From Actinomycetota bacterium (GTDB taxonomy: Bacteria > Actinomycetota > Thermoleophilia > Gaiellales > Gaiellaceae): a DNA stretch of 9,450 nt. Numbering within the stretch: the first letter of the stretch is position 1; every line of letters begins with the position of its first letter. The notes under the pieces are model-generated. The model ran no database searches, was not told the DNA's origin, and worked only from the letters and a program-made list of their open reading frames with translations. The position numbers and the translations under genes were made by a program. Shown piece by piece: positions 1-6,414 of this stretch. Location of the stretch: NCBI GenBank assembly GCA_013813345.1, contig JACCRW010000260.1:1-9450 (forward strand). Direction: 5' to 3'.

Positions 1-82
1 ATCGCCTTGCCGAACCGACACGTCTCGCGACCCCCTGAGCGACTGCCCGGATCGTAACCCGCCGCCGGGGGTCGGGCATGCA

Positions 83-155
83 TGGGCCGTGAAGGGATCG
101 AACCTTCGACCTTGGGATTAAGAGTCCCCTGCTCTACCAGCTGAGCTAACGGCCC
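83..155 (-). tRNA. tRNA-Lys (anticodon CTT)
   Basis: Read on the minus strand, this folds as a complete cloverleaf: a 7-bp acceptor stem (GGGCCGT with ACGGCCC), D arm GCTC/GAGC with an 8-nt loop, anticodon loop CTCTTAA with anticodon CTT at 122-120, and a T arm GAAGG/CCTTC around TTCGATC. The anticodon reads AAG codons, so the charge is lysine. The discriminator base is A (position 83) and CCA is not encoded, so the 3' end must be completed by CCA-adding enzyme. The outermost pair of the anticodon stem is a G-A mismatch, a small deviation. The 5' end lies 25 bp from the start of the divergent epimerase gene, so its promoter must sit in that gap and probably reaches into the coding region. Confidence 0.96.
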
Positions 156-166
156 GAACGGCTGAC

Positions 167-173
167 TAGTGTA
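167..173. promoter_or_regulatory. candidate bidirectional -10 element (TAGTGTA) between tRNA-Lys and the sugar operon
   Basis: The heptamer TAGTGTA fits TAnnnTA, which presents a TAnnnT -10 hexamer on both strands: TAGTGT on plus (167-172) and TACACT on minus (173-168). Plus-strand initiation about 7-8 nt downstream falls at roughly 179-181, at or beside the epimerase ATG. Minus-strand initiation falls near 159-161, leaving a leader of only about five nt before the mature tRNA 5' end. I see no good -35 hexamer on either strand. The assignment rests on the -10 match, the spacing and the lack of any other room for a promoter in the 25-bp gap. Confidence 0.4.
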
Positions 174-180
174 GCCGCCG

Positions 181-1227
181 ATGAAGGTGCTCACCGTCGT
201 CGGGAACCGGCCCCAGTTCATCAAGGCGGCGCCGCTCTCGCTTGCGCTCCGCGCAGCCGGGATCGACGAGGTTTCGCTCCACACCGGGCAGCACTACGAC
301 CGCGCTATGTCGGCCGTCTTCTACGAGGAGCTCGCGCTGCCGGAGCCTCTGTACTCGCTCGACCTGCGGTCGGCCGACGCGGCTCTGATGCAGCCGGAGA
401 TCCTTGCCGCTCTCGAGCGCGAGCGGCCCGACTGGGTGCTCGTCTTCGGCGACACGAACTCGACCCTCGCGGGCGCGCTCGCCGGCGTGGAGGCCGGGAT
501 TCCCGTCGCCCACGTCGAGGCGGGGCTCCGCAGCGGCGACCTCGCGATGCCGGAGGAGCGAAACCGGATCGAGGTCGACCGGATCTCGACGCTCCTCCTC
601 TGTCCCGACGCACGCTCCCGGGAGACGCTCGCCTCCGAGGGCGTGGCCGCCGAGGCCGAAGTCGTCGGCGACGTGATGGCCGACGCGACGCGCCTCTTCG
701 CGCCGATCGCACGAGAGCGGATCTCGATCGACCGCGAGCCCGGCAGCTATCTCGTCGCGACCGTGCACCGCGAGGCCAACGTCGCGCAGCCGCGACTCGG
801 CCGAATCGTCGAAGGACTGAACCGGCTCGACGAGCCGCTCGCGTTCCCCGTCCATCCGCGGACGCGCGCCGCGCTGGCGGACGCGGCACTCGAGCTCGAG
901 GCCCACGTCGAGCTGCTCGAGCCGCTCGGCTATCTCGAGCTGGCCGCCCTTGCCTCGCAGGCCCGCGTGATCCTGACCGACTCCGGCGGCCTCCAGAAGG
1001 AGGCCTACTGGTACGGCGTCCCGTGCGTCACCCTTCGACCTTCGACCGAGTGGGTCGACACCGTCGAGACGGGCGCGAACGTGCTCGTCGACGACGATCC
1101 CGATCGACTCGTTCGCGCGGTGCGCGAGGCCACGCTCCCCGCCGACCTGCCCGAGCTCTACGGCGACGGCCATGCGTCGGAGCGGGTGGCGGCGTCGCTG
1201 CTGGGTAGGATCGGCGGCCGTGACTGA
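181..1227 (+). CDS. wecB: Non-hydrolysing UDP-N-acetylglucosamine 2-epimerase family protein (WecB/WbpI type)
   Basis: This cytoplasmic enzyme inverts C2 of a UDP-HexNAc: UDP-GlcNAc to UDP-ManNAc in WecB, or the 2,3-diacetamido-glucuronate to mannuronate form in WbpI. The 348 aa match the family length. Visible motifs are the N-terminal GNRPQFIKAAP (8-18), TGQHYD (35-40), GDTNST with Asp91, HVEAGLRSGD with Glu113, PEE at 124-126, VHREAN (195-200), HPRTR with His225, and the UDP-binding TDSGGLQKEA (266-275). The TEWVDTVETGAN segment (289-300) resembles, from memory, WbpI-type members more than classical WecB, and fits the downstream oxidoreductase and acyltransferase genes. No Shine-Dalgarno is visible before ATG 181, and a -10-like element ends 8 nt upstream, so the transcript may be leaderless. 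First gene of the operon; its end overlaps the next gene by 8 nt. The family is sure; the exact substrate is not. Confidence 0.93.
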   Translation: MKVLTVVGNRPQFIKAAPLSLALRAAGIDEVSLHTGQHYDRAMSAVFYEELALPEPLYSLDLRSADAALMQPEILAALERERPDWVLVFGDTNSTLAGALAGVEAGIPVAHVEAGLRSGDLAMPEERNRIEVDRISTLLLCPDARSRETLASEGVAAEAEVVGDVMADATRLFAPIARERISIDREPGSYLVATVHREANVAQPRLGRIVEGLNRLDEPLAFPVHPRTRAALADAALELEAHVELLEPLGYLELAALASQARVILTDSGGLQKEAYWYGVPCVTLRPSTEWVDTVETGANVLVDDDPDRLVRAVREATLPADLPELYGDGHASERVAASLLGRIGGRD

Positions 1228-2491
1228 CGTCGCCATCGTCGGAGCCGGCTACGTCGGCGTGCCGCTCGCCCAGGTCTTCGCCGAGGCCGGGCGCTCCGTC
1301 CTCCTCCTGGATGTGGACGCCGAGCGGGTCGCGCTGCTGAACCGCGGCGAGAGCTACATCGAGGACGTTCCCGCCGCGACGATGAGGCAGCTCGTCGAGG
1401 AGCACGGGCTGCGCGCGTCGACCGACTTCGACGAGCTGCGCGACTGCGACGCGATCCTGATCGCCCTGCCGACGCCGCTCTCGAAGCAGCGCGAGCCGGA
1501 TCTCTCGATCGTCAAGGACGCGACCCGCGAGATCGGCCGCCGTCTCCGCAAGGGCCAGCTCGTCGTGCTCGAGTCGACCACGTATCCCGGCACGACGCGC
1601 GAGGAGGTGCTGCCGATCCTCGAGGAGGAGAGCGGCCTCCGCGCCGGCGAGGACTTCCACGTCGCCTTCTCGCCCGAGCGAATCGATCCGGGTCGCACCG
1701 ACTGGACGACGAAGACGGTGCCGAAGGTCGTCGGCGGGATCAACGAGGCGTCGACCGACGCGGCCGCGGCGCTCTACGGAAGCGCGATCGAGAACATCCA
1801 CCGCGTCTCCACCCCGGAGGCGGCCGAGCTGACGAAGCTGCTCGAGAACATCTTCCGCTCGGTCAACATCGCGCTCGTCAACGAGCTCGCGATGCTCTGC
1901 GACCGGATGGGGATCGACGTCTGGGAGGTCGTGGACGCGGCCGCCACGAAGCCGTTCGGGTTCATGCGCTTCGAGCCCGGCCCGGGGCTCGGCGGCCACT
2001 GCATCCCGATCGACCCCTTCTACCTCACCTGGAAGGCCCGCGAGTACGACTTCACGACGCGCTTCATCGAGCTGGCGGGCGAGGTCAACCAGAACATGCC
2101 GTACTACTGCCGCTCGGTCGTCTCGCAGGCTCTGAACCACGGCGCCGGGACGTCGCTCGCGAGCTCGAAGGTGCTCGTGCTCGGAGTCGCCTACAAGGCG
2201 GACATCGGCGACATGCGCGAATCGCCGGCGCTGAAGCTGATCGAGCTCCTCCAGAACGCGGGCGCAGACGTCTCCTACCACGATCCCCACGTGCCCGAGG
2301 TCGAGGAGCACGGGCTCTCGCTGCGCTCTGTCGCGCTCGAGCCCGCGGCCTACGACGCGGTCGTGATCGTGACCGCCCACTCGGCGATCGACTACGGGCA
2401 GCTCGTGGCCGACGCGCGGCTCGTGGTCGATTTCCGCAACGCCACGGGTCGGAACGGCGTCACGGACGCCAGCAAGATCTGGAAGCTCTAG
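1220..2491 (+). CDS. wbpA: UDP-N-acetyl-D-glucosamine 6-dehydrogenase (WbpA-type nucleotide-sugar dehydrogenase)
   Basis: This NAD-dependent enzyme oxidises the C6 hydroxyl of a UDP-HexNAc to the carboxylate in two steps, giving a UDP-HexNAc uronic acid. With the start at GTG 1220 the protein is 423 aa. The N-terminal Rossmann motif GAGYVG (8-13) begins just after it, so the 16 extra upstream codons open to ATG 1172 are unlikely to be used. The central domain has STTYPGTT (119-126), Lys206 in ELTKLLEN, and the catalytic Cys261 in GGHCIPIDP. The C-terminal UDP-binding domain contains LGVAYKADIGDMRESPA (321-337). The PTPLSKQREPDLS stretch (84-96) is typical of UDP-GlcNAc rather than UDP-glucose dehydrogenases. 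The start overlaps the epimerase stop within GTGACTGA, implying translational coupling. A WecC role (UDP-ManNAc as substrate) is the main alternative, since the epimerase is encoded next to it. Confidence 0.93.
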   Translation: MTDVAIVGAGYVGVPLAQVFAEAGRSVLLLDVDAERVALLNRGESYIEDVPAATMRQLVEEHGLRASTDFDELRDCDAILIALPTPLSKQREPDLSIVKDATREIGRRLRKGQLVVLESTTYPGTTREEVLPILEEESGLRAGEDFHVAFSPERIDPGRTDWTTKTVPKVVGGINEASTDAAAALYGSAIENIHRVSTPEAAELTKLLENIFRSVNIALVNELAMLCDRMGIDVWEVVDAAATKPFGFMRFEPGPGLGGHCIPIDPFYLTWKAREYDFTTRFIELAGEVNQNMPYYCRSVVSQALNHGAGTSLASSKVLVLGVAYKADIGDMRESPALKLIELLQNAGADVSYHDPHVPEVEEHGLSLRSVALEPAAYDAVVIVTAHSAIDYGQLVADARLVVDFRNATGRNGVTDASKIWKL

Positions 2492-3456
2492 TGAAGATAG
2501 GACAGGCCGGGCTCGGCTACTGGGGCAAGAACCTCGTCCGCAACTTCGACGAGCTCGCCGAGCTGACGTGGCTCTGCGACGCCTCCGAGGAGCTGCGGGC
2601 CCAGTTCGCGCAACGCCATCCGCAGGCGCGCGTCACCGGCGACTTCGCGGAGCTCTTGGCCGACCCGGAGCTCGCTGCGGTCGCGATCGCTACGCCGGTG
2701 CCGACTCACCACGCGCTCGCGAAGCAGGCGCTCGAGGCCGGCAAGCACGTGTTCGTCGAGAAGCCGCCGGCGATGAAGGGCGAGGAGATGGAGGAACTCG
2801 TCGCGCTGGCCGAGGAGCGCGAGCTCGTGCTCATGCCCGGCCATCTGCTCCTCTACCACCCCGGCGTCCGCAAGCTGAAGGAGCTCGTCGAGACCGGCGA
2901 GCTCGGCGACATCCTCTGCGTCTACTCGAACCGCCAGAACCTCGGGATCATCCGCCGCGACGAGAACGCGCTCTGGTCGCTCGGCGTCCACGACCTCTCG
3001 GTGATCCTCTACCTCGTAGGCGAGGAGCCGGAGGAGGCGGTCGCGAACGGCAACGCCTTCCTCAATCCCGGCGTCGAGGACGTCGTCTTCTGCTACCTCC
3101 GCTTCCCGAGCGGGAAGATCGCGCACATGCATCTCTCCTGGCTCGACCCACACAAGATGCGCAAGCTGACCGTGGTCGGGAACGAGAAGATGGCCGTCTT
3201 CGACGACATGGAGCTCGAGCGGAAGGTGACGATCTACGAGAAGGCGCCCTGGGAGCCCGCGGGCACCTACGGCGAGTGGCGGACGCGCACCGGCGACATC
3301 TTCAGTCCGAAGATCCCGAACGACGAGCCGTTGCGGCTCGAGTGCGAGCACTTCCTGCGCCTCGTCGAGGAGGGGCCTGGCGACCACCGCGAGGCACGCG
3401 ACGGACTCACGGTCGTACGGGCGCTCGATCGGCTGACGGAGTCGCTGCGTGGCTGA
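2491..3456 (+). CDS. Gfo/Idh/MocA family NAD(P)-dependent oxidoreductase, probable nucleotide-sugar 3-dehydrogenase (WbpB-like role)
   Basis: The 321 aa form a standard Gfo/Idh/MocA protein: an N-terminal Rossmann fold with GLGYWG (7-12), an acidic residue ending the second strand (Asp30), the family EKP signature at 90-92 (Lys91 is the usual catalytic or cofactor-contacting lysine), and a C-terminal alpha/beta substrate domain with GVHDLS at 165-170 (His167/Asp168 in the usual active-site position). Beside a UDP-GlcNAc 6-dehydrogenase and an acyltransferase, the likely role is oxidation of C3 of a UDP-HexNAc uronic acid to the 3-keto form, as WbpB/WlbA do. That role is inferred from context; the family as a whole acts on many sugars. 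The GTG start shares its G with the preceding TAG stop (TAGTG). The end overlaps the acyltransferase by 8 nt. The protein is intact. Confidence 0.9.
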   Translation: MKIGQAGLGYWGKNLVRNFDELAELTWLCDASEELRAQFAQRHPQARVTGDFAELLADPELAAVAIATPVPTHHALAKQALEAGKHVFVEKPPAMKGEEMEELVALAEERELVLMPGHLLLYHPGVRKLKELVETGELGDILCVYSNRQNLGIIRRDENALWSLGVHDLSVILYLVGEEPEEAVANGNAFLNPGVEDVVFCYLRFPSGKIAHMHLSWLDPHKMRKLTVVGNEKMAVFDDMELERKVTIYEKAPWEPAGTYGEWRTRTGDIFSPKIPNDEPLRLECEHFLRLVEEGPGDHREARDGLTVVRALDRLTESLRG

Positions 3457-4093
3457 GATTCACCCCACGGCGACCGTCTATCCGGGAACCGTGCTCGGCG
3501 AGGGCGTGAAGGTGCTGGAGAACGCGGTCGTCGGCAAGCAGCCGACGCTCTCGCCGCGCTCGACGGCGAAGCGCGAGCCGTTGCCGCCCGCGATGCTCGG
3601 CGAGGGCACGATCGTCTCGACCGGAGCGATCGTCTTCGCCGGGACGACGATCGGCGCGCGCGTGATCCTCGGCGACCAGTCGTGCATCCGCGAGCGCGTG
3701 GTCGTCGGCGACGACGTCGTCGTCGGCCGCGGCTCGCTCGTCGAGAACGACACGACGATCGGAGCGCTGACGAAGATCCAGGCCGAGGCCTACATCACCG
3801 CTTATTCGACGCTCGAGGACAACGTCTTCATCGCCCCCTGCGTCGTCACGACGAACGACAACTGGATGGGCCGGACCGAGGCGCGGTTCGGTCAGATCAA
3901 GGGGCCGACGATCCGACGCGGCGCGCGGATCGGCGGCGGCGCGATCCTCTGCCCCGGAATCGAGATCGGCGCGGAGGCCTTCGTCGGCGCCGGCGCAGTC
4001 GTGACGAAGGACGTGCCGCCGCGCGCGCTCGTCGTCGGCAACCCGGCACGTGTCCTGCGCGAGGTCCCGGAATCCGAGCTATTGGACAGATGA
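3449..4093 (+). CDS. Left-handed beta-helix (hexapeptide repeat) acyltransferase, probable sugar N-acetyltransferase (WbpD-like role)
   Basis: The 214 aa are dominated by hexapeptide-repeat turns of the LbH acyltransferase fold, for example VYPGTVLGEGV near the N terminus, GTIVSTGAIVFAGTTIGARV (53-72), VVVGDDVVVGRGSLVENDTTIG (84-105) and IRRGARIGGGAILCPGIEIG (155-174). The protein ends with the GNPARVLR motif (197-204) common to sugar acetyltransferases. Such enzymes are trimers that bind acetyl-CoA between coils. An insertion around residues 30-50, rich in Pro/Arg/Lys, makes it somewhat longer than the roughly 190-aa WbpD/WlbB enzymes, so orthology is uncertain. By context it would acetylate a 3-amino group made on the sugar after the oxidoreductase step. 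It starts at GTG 3449 inside GTGGCTGA, which overlaps the previous stop. It is the last gene of the operon. Confidence 0.88.
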   Translation: MAEIHPTATVYPGTVLGEGVKVLENAVVGKQPTLSPRSTAKREPLPPAMLGEGTIVSTGAIVFAGTTIGARVILGDQSCIRERVVVGDDVVVGRGSLVENDTTIGALTKIQAEAYITAYSTLEDNVFIAPCVVTTNDNWMGRTEARFGQIKGPTIRRGARIGGGAILCPGIEIGAEAFVGAGAVVTKDVPPRALVVGNPARVLREVPESELLDR

Positions 4094-4204
4094 CGCTGCG
4101 ACGCTCGACATACGGTGAGAGACCTGGACTTGCTTTCCCTCGAGCTCTGCGTCAGTGGCCGGACGCTGCTGCGCGCCGCGAAGAGCGGCGAATCCGCTGT
4201 CGGA
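4094..4204. other. Convergent intergenic gap with a small GC-rich hairpin
   Basis: This is the 111 bp between the stop of the acyltransferase gene (plus) and the stop of the DUF1428 gene (minus). It contains a perfect 6-bp inverted repeat, CGCCGC at 4174-4179 and GCGGCG at 4185-4190, with a 5-nt loop GAAGA. No T-run follows on either strand, so it is not a canonical intrinsic terminator, though its place between convergent genes suits transcription termination or RNA 3'-end protection. No coding signal is evident here. Confidence 0.3.
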
Positions 4205-4558
4205 TCAGAGCTCAATCACCGGCTTGAAGCCGCCGTAGATCATGCGCTTGGCGTCGAAGGGCGCCTTGCTCATGTCGGTCTCGAGCCGCGGGTCCGCCAT
4301 CACCTTCTTGTTGACGGCGTCGCGGTCGCGCTTGGACTTGTAGGTGATCCACGAAAAGATCACGGTCTCGCCCTGCTTCAGCTTCACCGCTTTGGTGAAC
4401 GATGTCAGCTCCCCGACCGGCACGTCGTCGCCGACGCACTCGACGTAGGAGAGCGCACCGTGCTCCATCCAGATCTTTCCGGCCTTACGAGCCATCTTCT
4501 TGTACTCCGTCAGGTCCTGCTTGGGAACTGCGACGAGGAATCCGTCGACGTACGGCAT
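4205..4558 (-). CDS. DUF1428 domain-containing protein (YbaA-like)
   Basis: This is a 117-aa soluble protein covering the whole DUF1428 family length. Recognisable family stretches are MPYVDGFLVAVPK (1-13), the EHGAL segment with following acidic residues (32-46), TSFTKAV (52-58), ETVIFSWITYKS (64-75), the KVMADPRL block (85-92) and RMIYGGF (105-111). The fold is expected to be a dimeric alpha/beta barrel-like (ferredoxin-type) domain; no biochemical function is established for the family as far as I know. ATG at 4558 is preceded by GAGGG (4570-4566 on minus) with 7-nt spacing, which fixes the start. It faces the sugar operon convergently and looks monocistronic. The protein is lysine-rich compared with the arginine-rich neighbours, which could hint at a different origin, but this is weak. 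Confidence 0.92.
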   Translation of the reverse strand: MPYVDGFLVAVPKQDLTEYKKMARKAGKIWMEHGALSYVECVGDDVPVGELTSFTKAVKLKQGETVIFSWITYKSKRDRDAVNKKVMADPRLETDMSKAPFDAKRMIYGGFKPVIEL

Positions 4559-4565
4559 GCGTCAG

Positions 4566-4570
4566 CCCTC
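4566..4570 (-). promoter_or_regulatory. Shine-Dalgarno of the DUF1428 gene
   Basis: On the minus strand GAGGG lies 7 nt before the ATG at 4558. It is one of the clear ribosome-binding sites in the window and confirms the start. Confidence 0.6.
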
Positions 4571-4625
4571 ACTCTCGGGTTGTGGCGATCGCTGCTCGAG
4601 CCCCACCCGCATCTGGCTCAGTGAT

Positions 4626-4775
4626 GTGCGGCGACACGCGCCGAGACTCATCCTCGACCACGTCTCGAAGGACGAGTACCTCGCAAGCTACGACGCCGAT
4701 GCGCTCCGGCAACTCGCTGAGCAAGACGCGATCTCGGAGGAGCTTCGCGAGTGGCTGACGCGCAACGCGTCCTGA
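4626..4775 (+). CDS. Possible small hypothetical protein (49 aa)
   Basis: An open frame from GTG 4626 to TGA 4773-4775 encodes 49 aa with no recognised family. Third positions are mostly G or C. The translation is acidic and helix-prone, with segments such as DHVSKDEYLASYDADALRQL (11-30) and ISEELREWL toward the end, which reads like a real protein rather than the Arg/Ser/Pro-rich shadow frames elsewhere. Against it, no Shine-Dalgarno is visible before the GTG, and the frame stays open upstream into the antisense of the DUF1428 gene, so the true start is unclear. It runs divergently from DUF1428 and ends 7 bp before the convergent protease stop. It could be a small gene, or the surviving 3' end of a decayed larger gene. 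Confidence 0.35.
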   Translation: MRRHAPRLILDHVSKDEYLASYDADALRQLAEQDAISEELREWLTRNAS

Positions 4776-4782
4776 ACTCGGT

Positions 4783-6414
4783 TTAGCCCTTGACGATCGT
4801 CAGCTTGTAGCGGCCGGCGCCGCGCGAGCCGAGCTTCACCTGGACGTAGTAGGTGCCCTTGGCCGGAGCGCGGAAGGAGAGATGCTCGCGCGCGCCCGGG
4901 TGGGCCGACTGGGCGGCGATGCGGCCCAGCGAGGCGAAATCGTCGATGCTCGTCGCGCCGGGTCGCCAGACGATCAGGTTCGTGTCGATGCCCGCCGGCC
5001 CGCGGACGCTCACGTAGACCGGCTGGTCCTTCCGGAGCCGGATCGCATAGACGTCGTTCTGGTCGTCCCAAAAGTCGAGCGTCGCCTGGAGCCGCTGGAC
5101 CCGGCCCCAGACCGGCGCCGCCTCAGCGCCGAGATCGTCGTTCGGCTCGCGCGCGTCCACCGGCGGGAGCACGTCGGCTGCGAGCGAGCGGAGCGCCGCG
5201 GCAACGTCGAGCCGGCCCCAGCCGGTGAGCGCGTCCCGTCGGAGCGCGCAGGCTCGGCAGCCGGTGCCCGCGTTCACGTCCACGGCCGTGCCGGTCAGCA
5301 GCGCGCTGACCTGCTCGGGCCGCAGCGAGTCTCTGAGCGCGATCAGGGCTGCTGCCGCGGCACTCACCTGCGGGGCGGCGAACGACGTGCCCTCGGCGGT
5401 TCGATACTCGCTCGGGCCGCAGCTCGAGTAGCCCTGCTCGGCACATTCCTTGAACGGTGCGGTCAGGGCGCGCGGGAACGTGGAGAGCAGACCCTGGCCG
5501 GGGGCGGCGAGGTCGTTGTAGATCCGATCGCGGTTCGAGAACGCAGGCGAGGAGCCGTTCCGTGCGAGCGCACTGACCCCGAGGACATGCGGCAGCGCGG
5601 CCGGGTAGCTCGCGTACGGCCAGGGCTGGGACGGAGCCGCGTCGCCGTTCCCGACGGCGGCCACGACCACGACTCCCTTCCGCGTCGCGTAGGCCAATGC
5701 GGCCTCCTCGAGCGGCGAGTAGGTGTCGCGGCTCGGATCGCGCGGGTCGCGCACCCCGCCAAGGCTCATGTTGAGCACGCGGGCGCCTTCGTCGACCGCC
5801 CAGCGGATCGCGCGCGCCTCCGCCTCGACGCCGATCGACCCGTCTTCCTCGACGACCTTCGCGATCAGGAGCTCGGCCGACGGCGCCATCCCGGCGATGC
5901 CTTCGCCGTTGCCGACAGCGGCGGCGATCAACCCGGCGACGAAGGTGCCGTGGCCGGTCGCATCCTCGCGGGCCGGTGTGCCGACGAAGCTCTCGGCCGC
6001 GACGATCCTGCTCCTGAGCTCCGGATGGCCCCCATCGATACCCGAGTCGATCACCGCGACCCGCACCGGCGGCAAGAGCGGGAGCACAGGCCAGAAGTCG
6101 AAAGCGCGGTTCGCCGCGAGGTGCCACTGCCCGAGCGCGAGCGGATCGTTGGGCTCGAACGACGGCCTCCGCGTCCCGAGCCGTTCGACGTAGGTCGCGC
6201 CCGGAAGCTCGCGTAGGCGGGGCGCGGTTCGACGCTCGACGACGACCGCGGGCAGAGGAGCGAGGCTCTCGGCTCCCGAGCCGAGCGCCCGTTGGAGCGG
6301 CGCGATCGCAGCGAGGGTCTCCACCCCGATCGCGAACCGGGCTGCGGCCGCCGAATCCGGCGCGCCAACCGCGAGAGCCAGGCCCAAGGCCGCGAGCCGC
6401 CAACGTCTCATCAT
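4783..6414 (-). CDS. Secreted subtilisin-like serine protease (S8 family) with C-terminal PPC domain
   Basis: This 543-aa exported endopeptidase starts with a basic MMRRWR and a hydrophobic stretch to about residue 25 (Sec signal peptide, likely cleavage after an Ala-rich site), followed by a short propeptide-like region to about 90. The S8 catalytic domain (about 95-410) has the complete triad: Asp123 in VAVIDSGID, His155 in TGHGTFVAG and Ser344 in GTSFAAPQV, with oxyanion Asn256 in AAVGNG. Four cysteines, C324/C332 and C386/C389, could form disulphides outside the cell. Residues about 420-543, starting with EPNDD and ending YYVQVKLGSRGAGRYKLTI, look like a bacterial pre-peptidase C-terminal (PPC) domain. 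Its start overlaps the stop of the SpoIID-domain gene in ATGA, so the two are co-translated. A second ATG follows immediately (6411). The natural substrate is unknown; processing of envelope or partner proteins is inferred from context. Confidence 0.95.
   Translation of the reverse strand: MMRRWRLAALGLALAVGAPDSAAAARFAIGVETLAAIAPLQRALGSGAESLAPLPAVVVERRTAPRLRELPGATYVERLGTRRPSFEPNDPLALGQWHLAANRAFDFWPVLPLLPPVRVAVIDSGIDGGHPELRSRIVAAESFVGTPAREDATGHGTFVAGLIAAAVGNGEGIAGMAPSAELLIAKVVEEDGSIGVEAEARAIRWAVDEGARVLNMSLGGVRDPRDPSRDTYSPLEEAALAYATRKGVVVVAAVGNGDAAPSQPWPYASYPAALPHVLGVSALARNGSSPAFSNRDRIYNDLAAPGQGLLSTFPRALTAPFKECAEQGYSSCGPSEYRTAEGTSFAAPQVSAAAAALIALRDSLRPEQVSALLTGTAVDVNAGTGCRACALRRDALTGWGRLDVAAALRSLAADVLPPVDAREPNDDLGAEAAPVWGRVQRLQATLDFWDDQNDVYAIRLRKDQPVYVSVRGPAGIDTNLIVWRPGATSIDDFASLGRIAAQSAHPGAREHLSFRAPAKGTYYVQVKLGSRGAGRYKLTIVKG

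Noticed and set aside
1..82. Possible end of a gene entering from the left (frame 1 open to TAA at 55-57)
   Set aside because: Only about 18 codons with no recognisable sequence; too short to support. Otherwise the stretch is a GC-rich spacer downstream of the tRNA with no clear terminator.
83..180. tRNA-Lys as an integration (att) site for a sugar-gene island
   Set aside because: The operon lies at the 5' side of the tRNA, whereas integrations usually use the 3' end. No integrase and no duplicated tRNA fragment are visible.
166..1236. Long minus-strand open frame antisense to the epimerase
   Set aside because: Arg/Glu/Val/Asp-rich low-complexity translation with no family motifs, fully overlapping a gene with complete catalytic motifs. 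It is a GC-rich shadow frame.
1028..2380. 450-aa minus-strand open frame antisense to the 6-dehydrogenase
   Set aside because: No recognisable domains and a composition typical of antisense of GC-rich codons; the plus-strand gene has a full set of motifs.
2488..3387. 299-aa minus-strand open frame antisense to the oxidoreductase
   Set aside because: Leu/Val/Glu/Arg-rich shadow without motifs. The Gfo/Idh/MocA gene on plus explains the region.
4882..6216. 444-aa plus-strand open frame antisense to the subtilase
   Set aside because: Arg-rich translation with no motifs; the subtilase on minus has its full catalytic triad.
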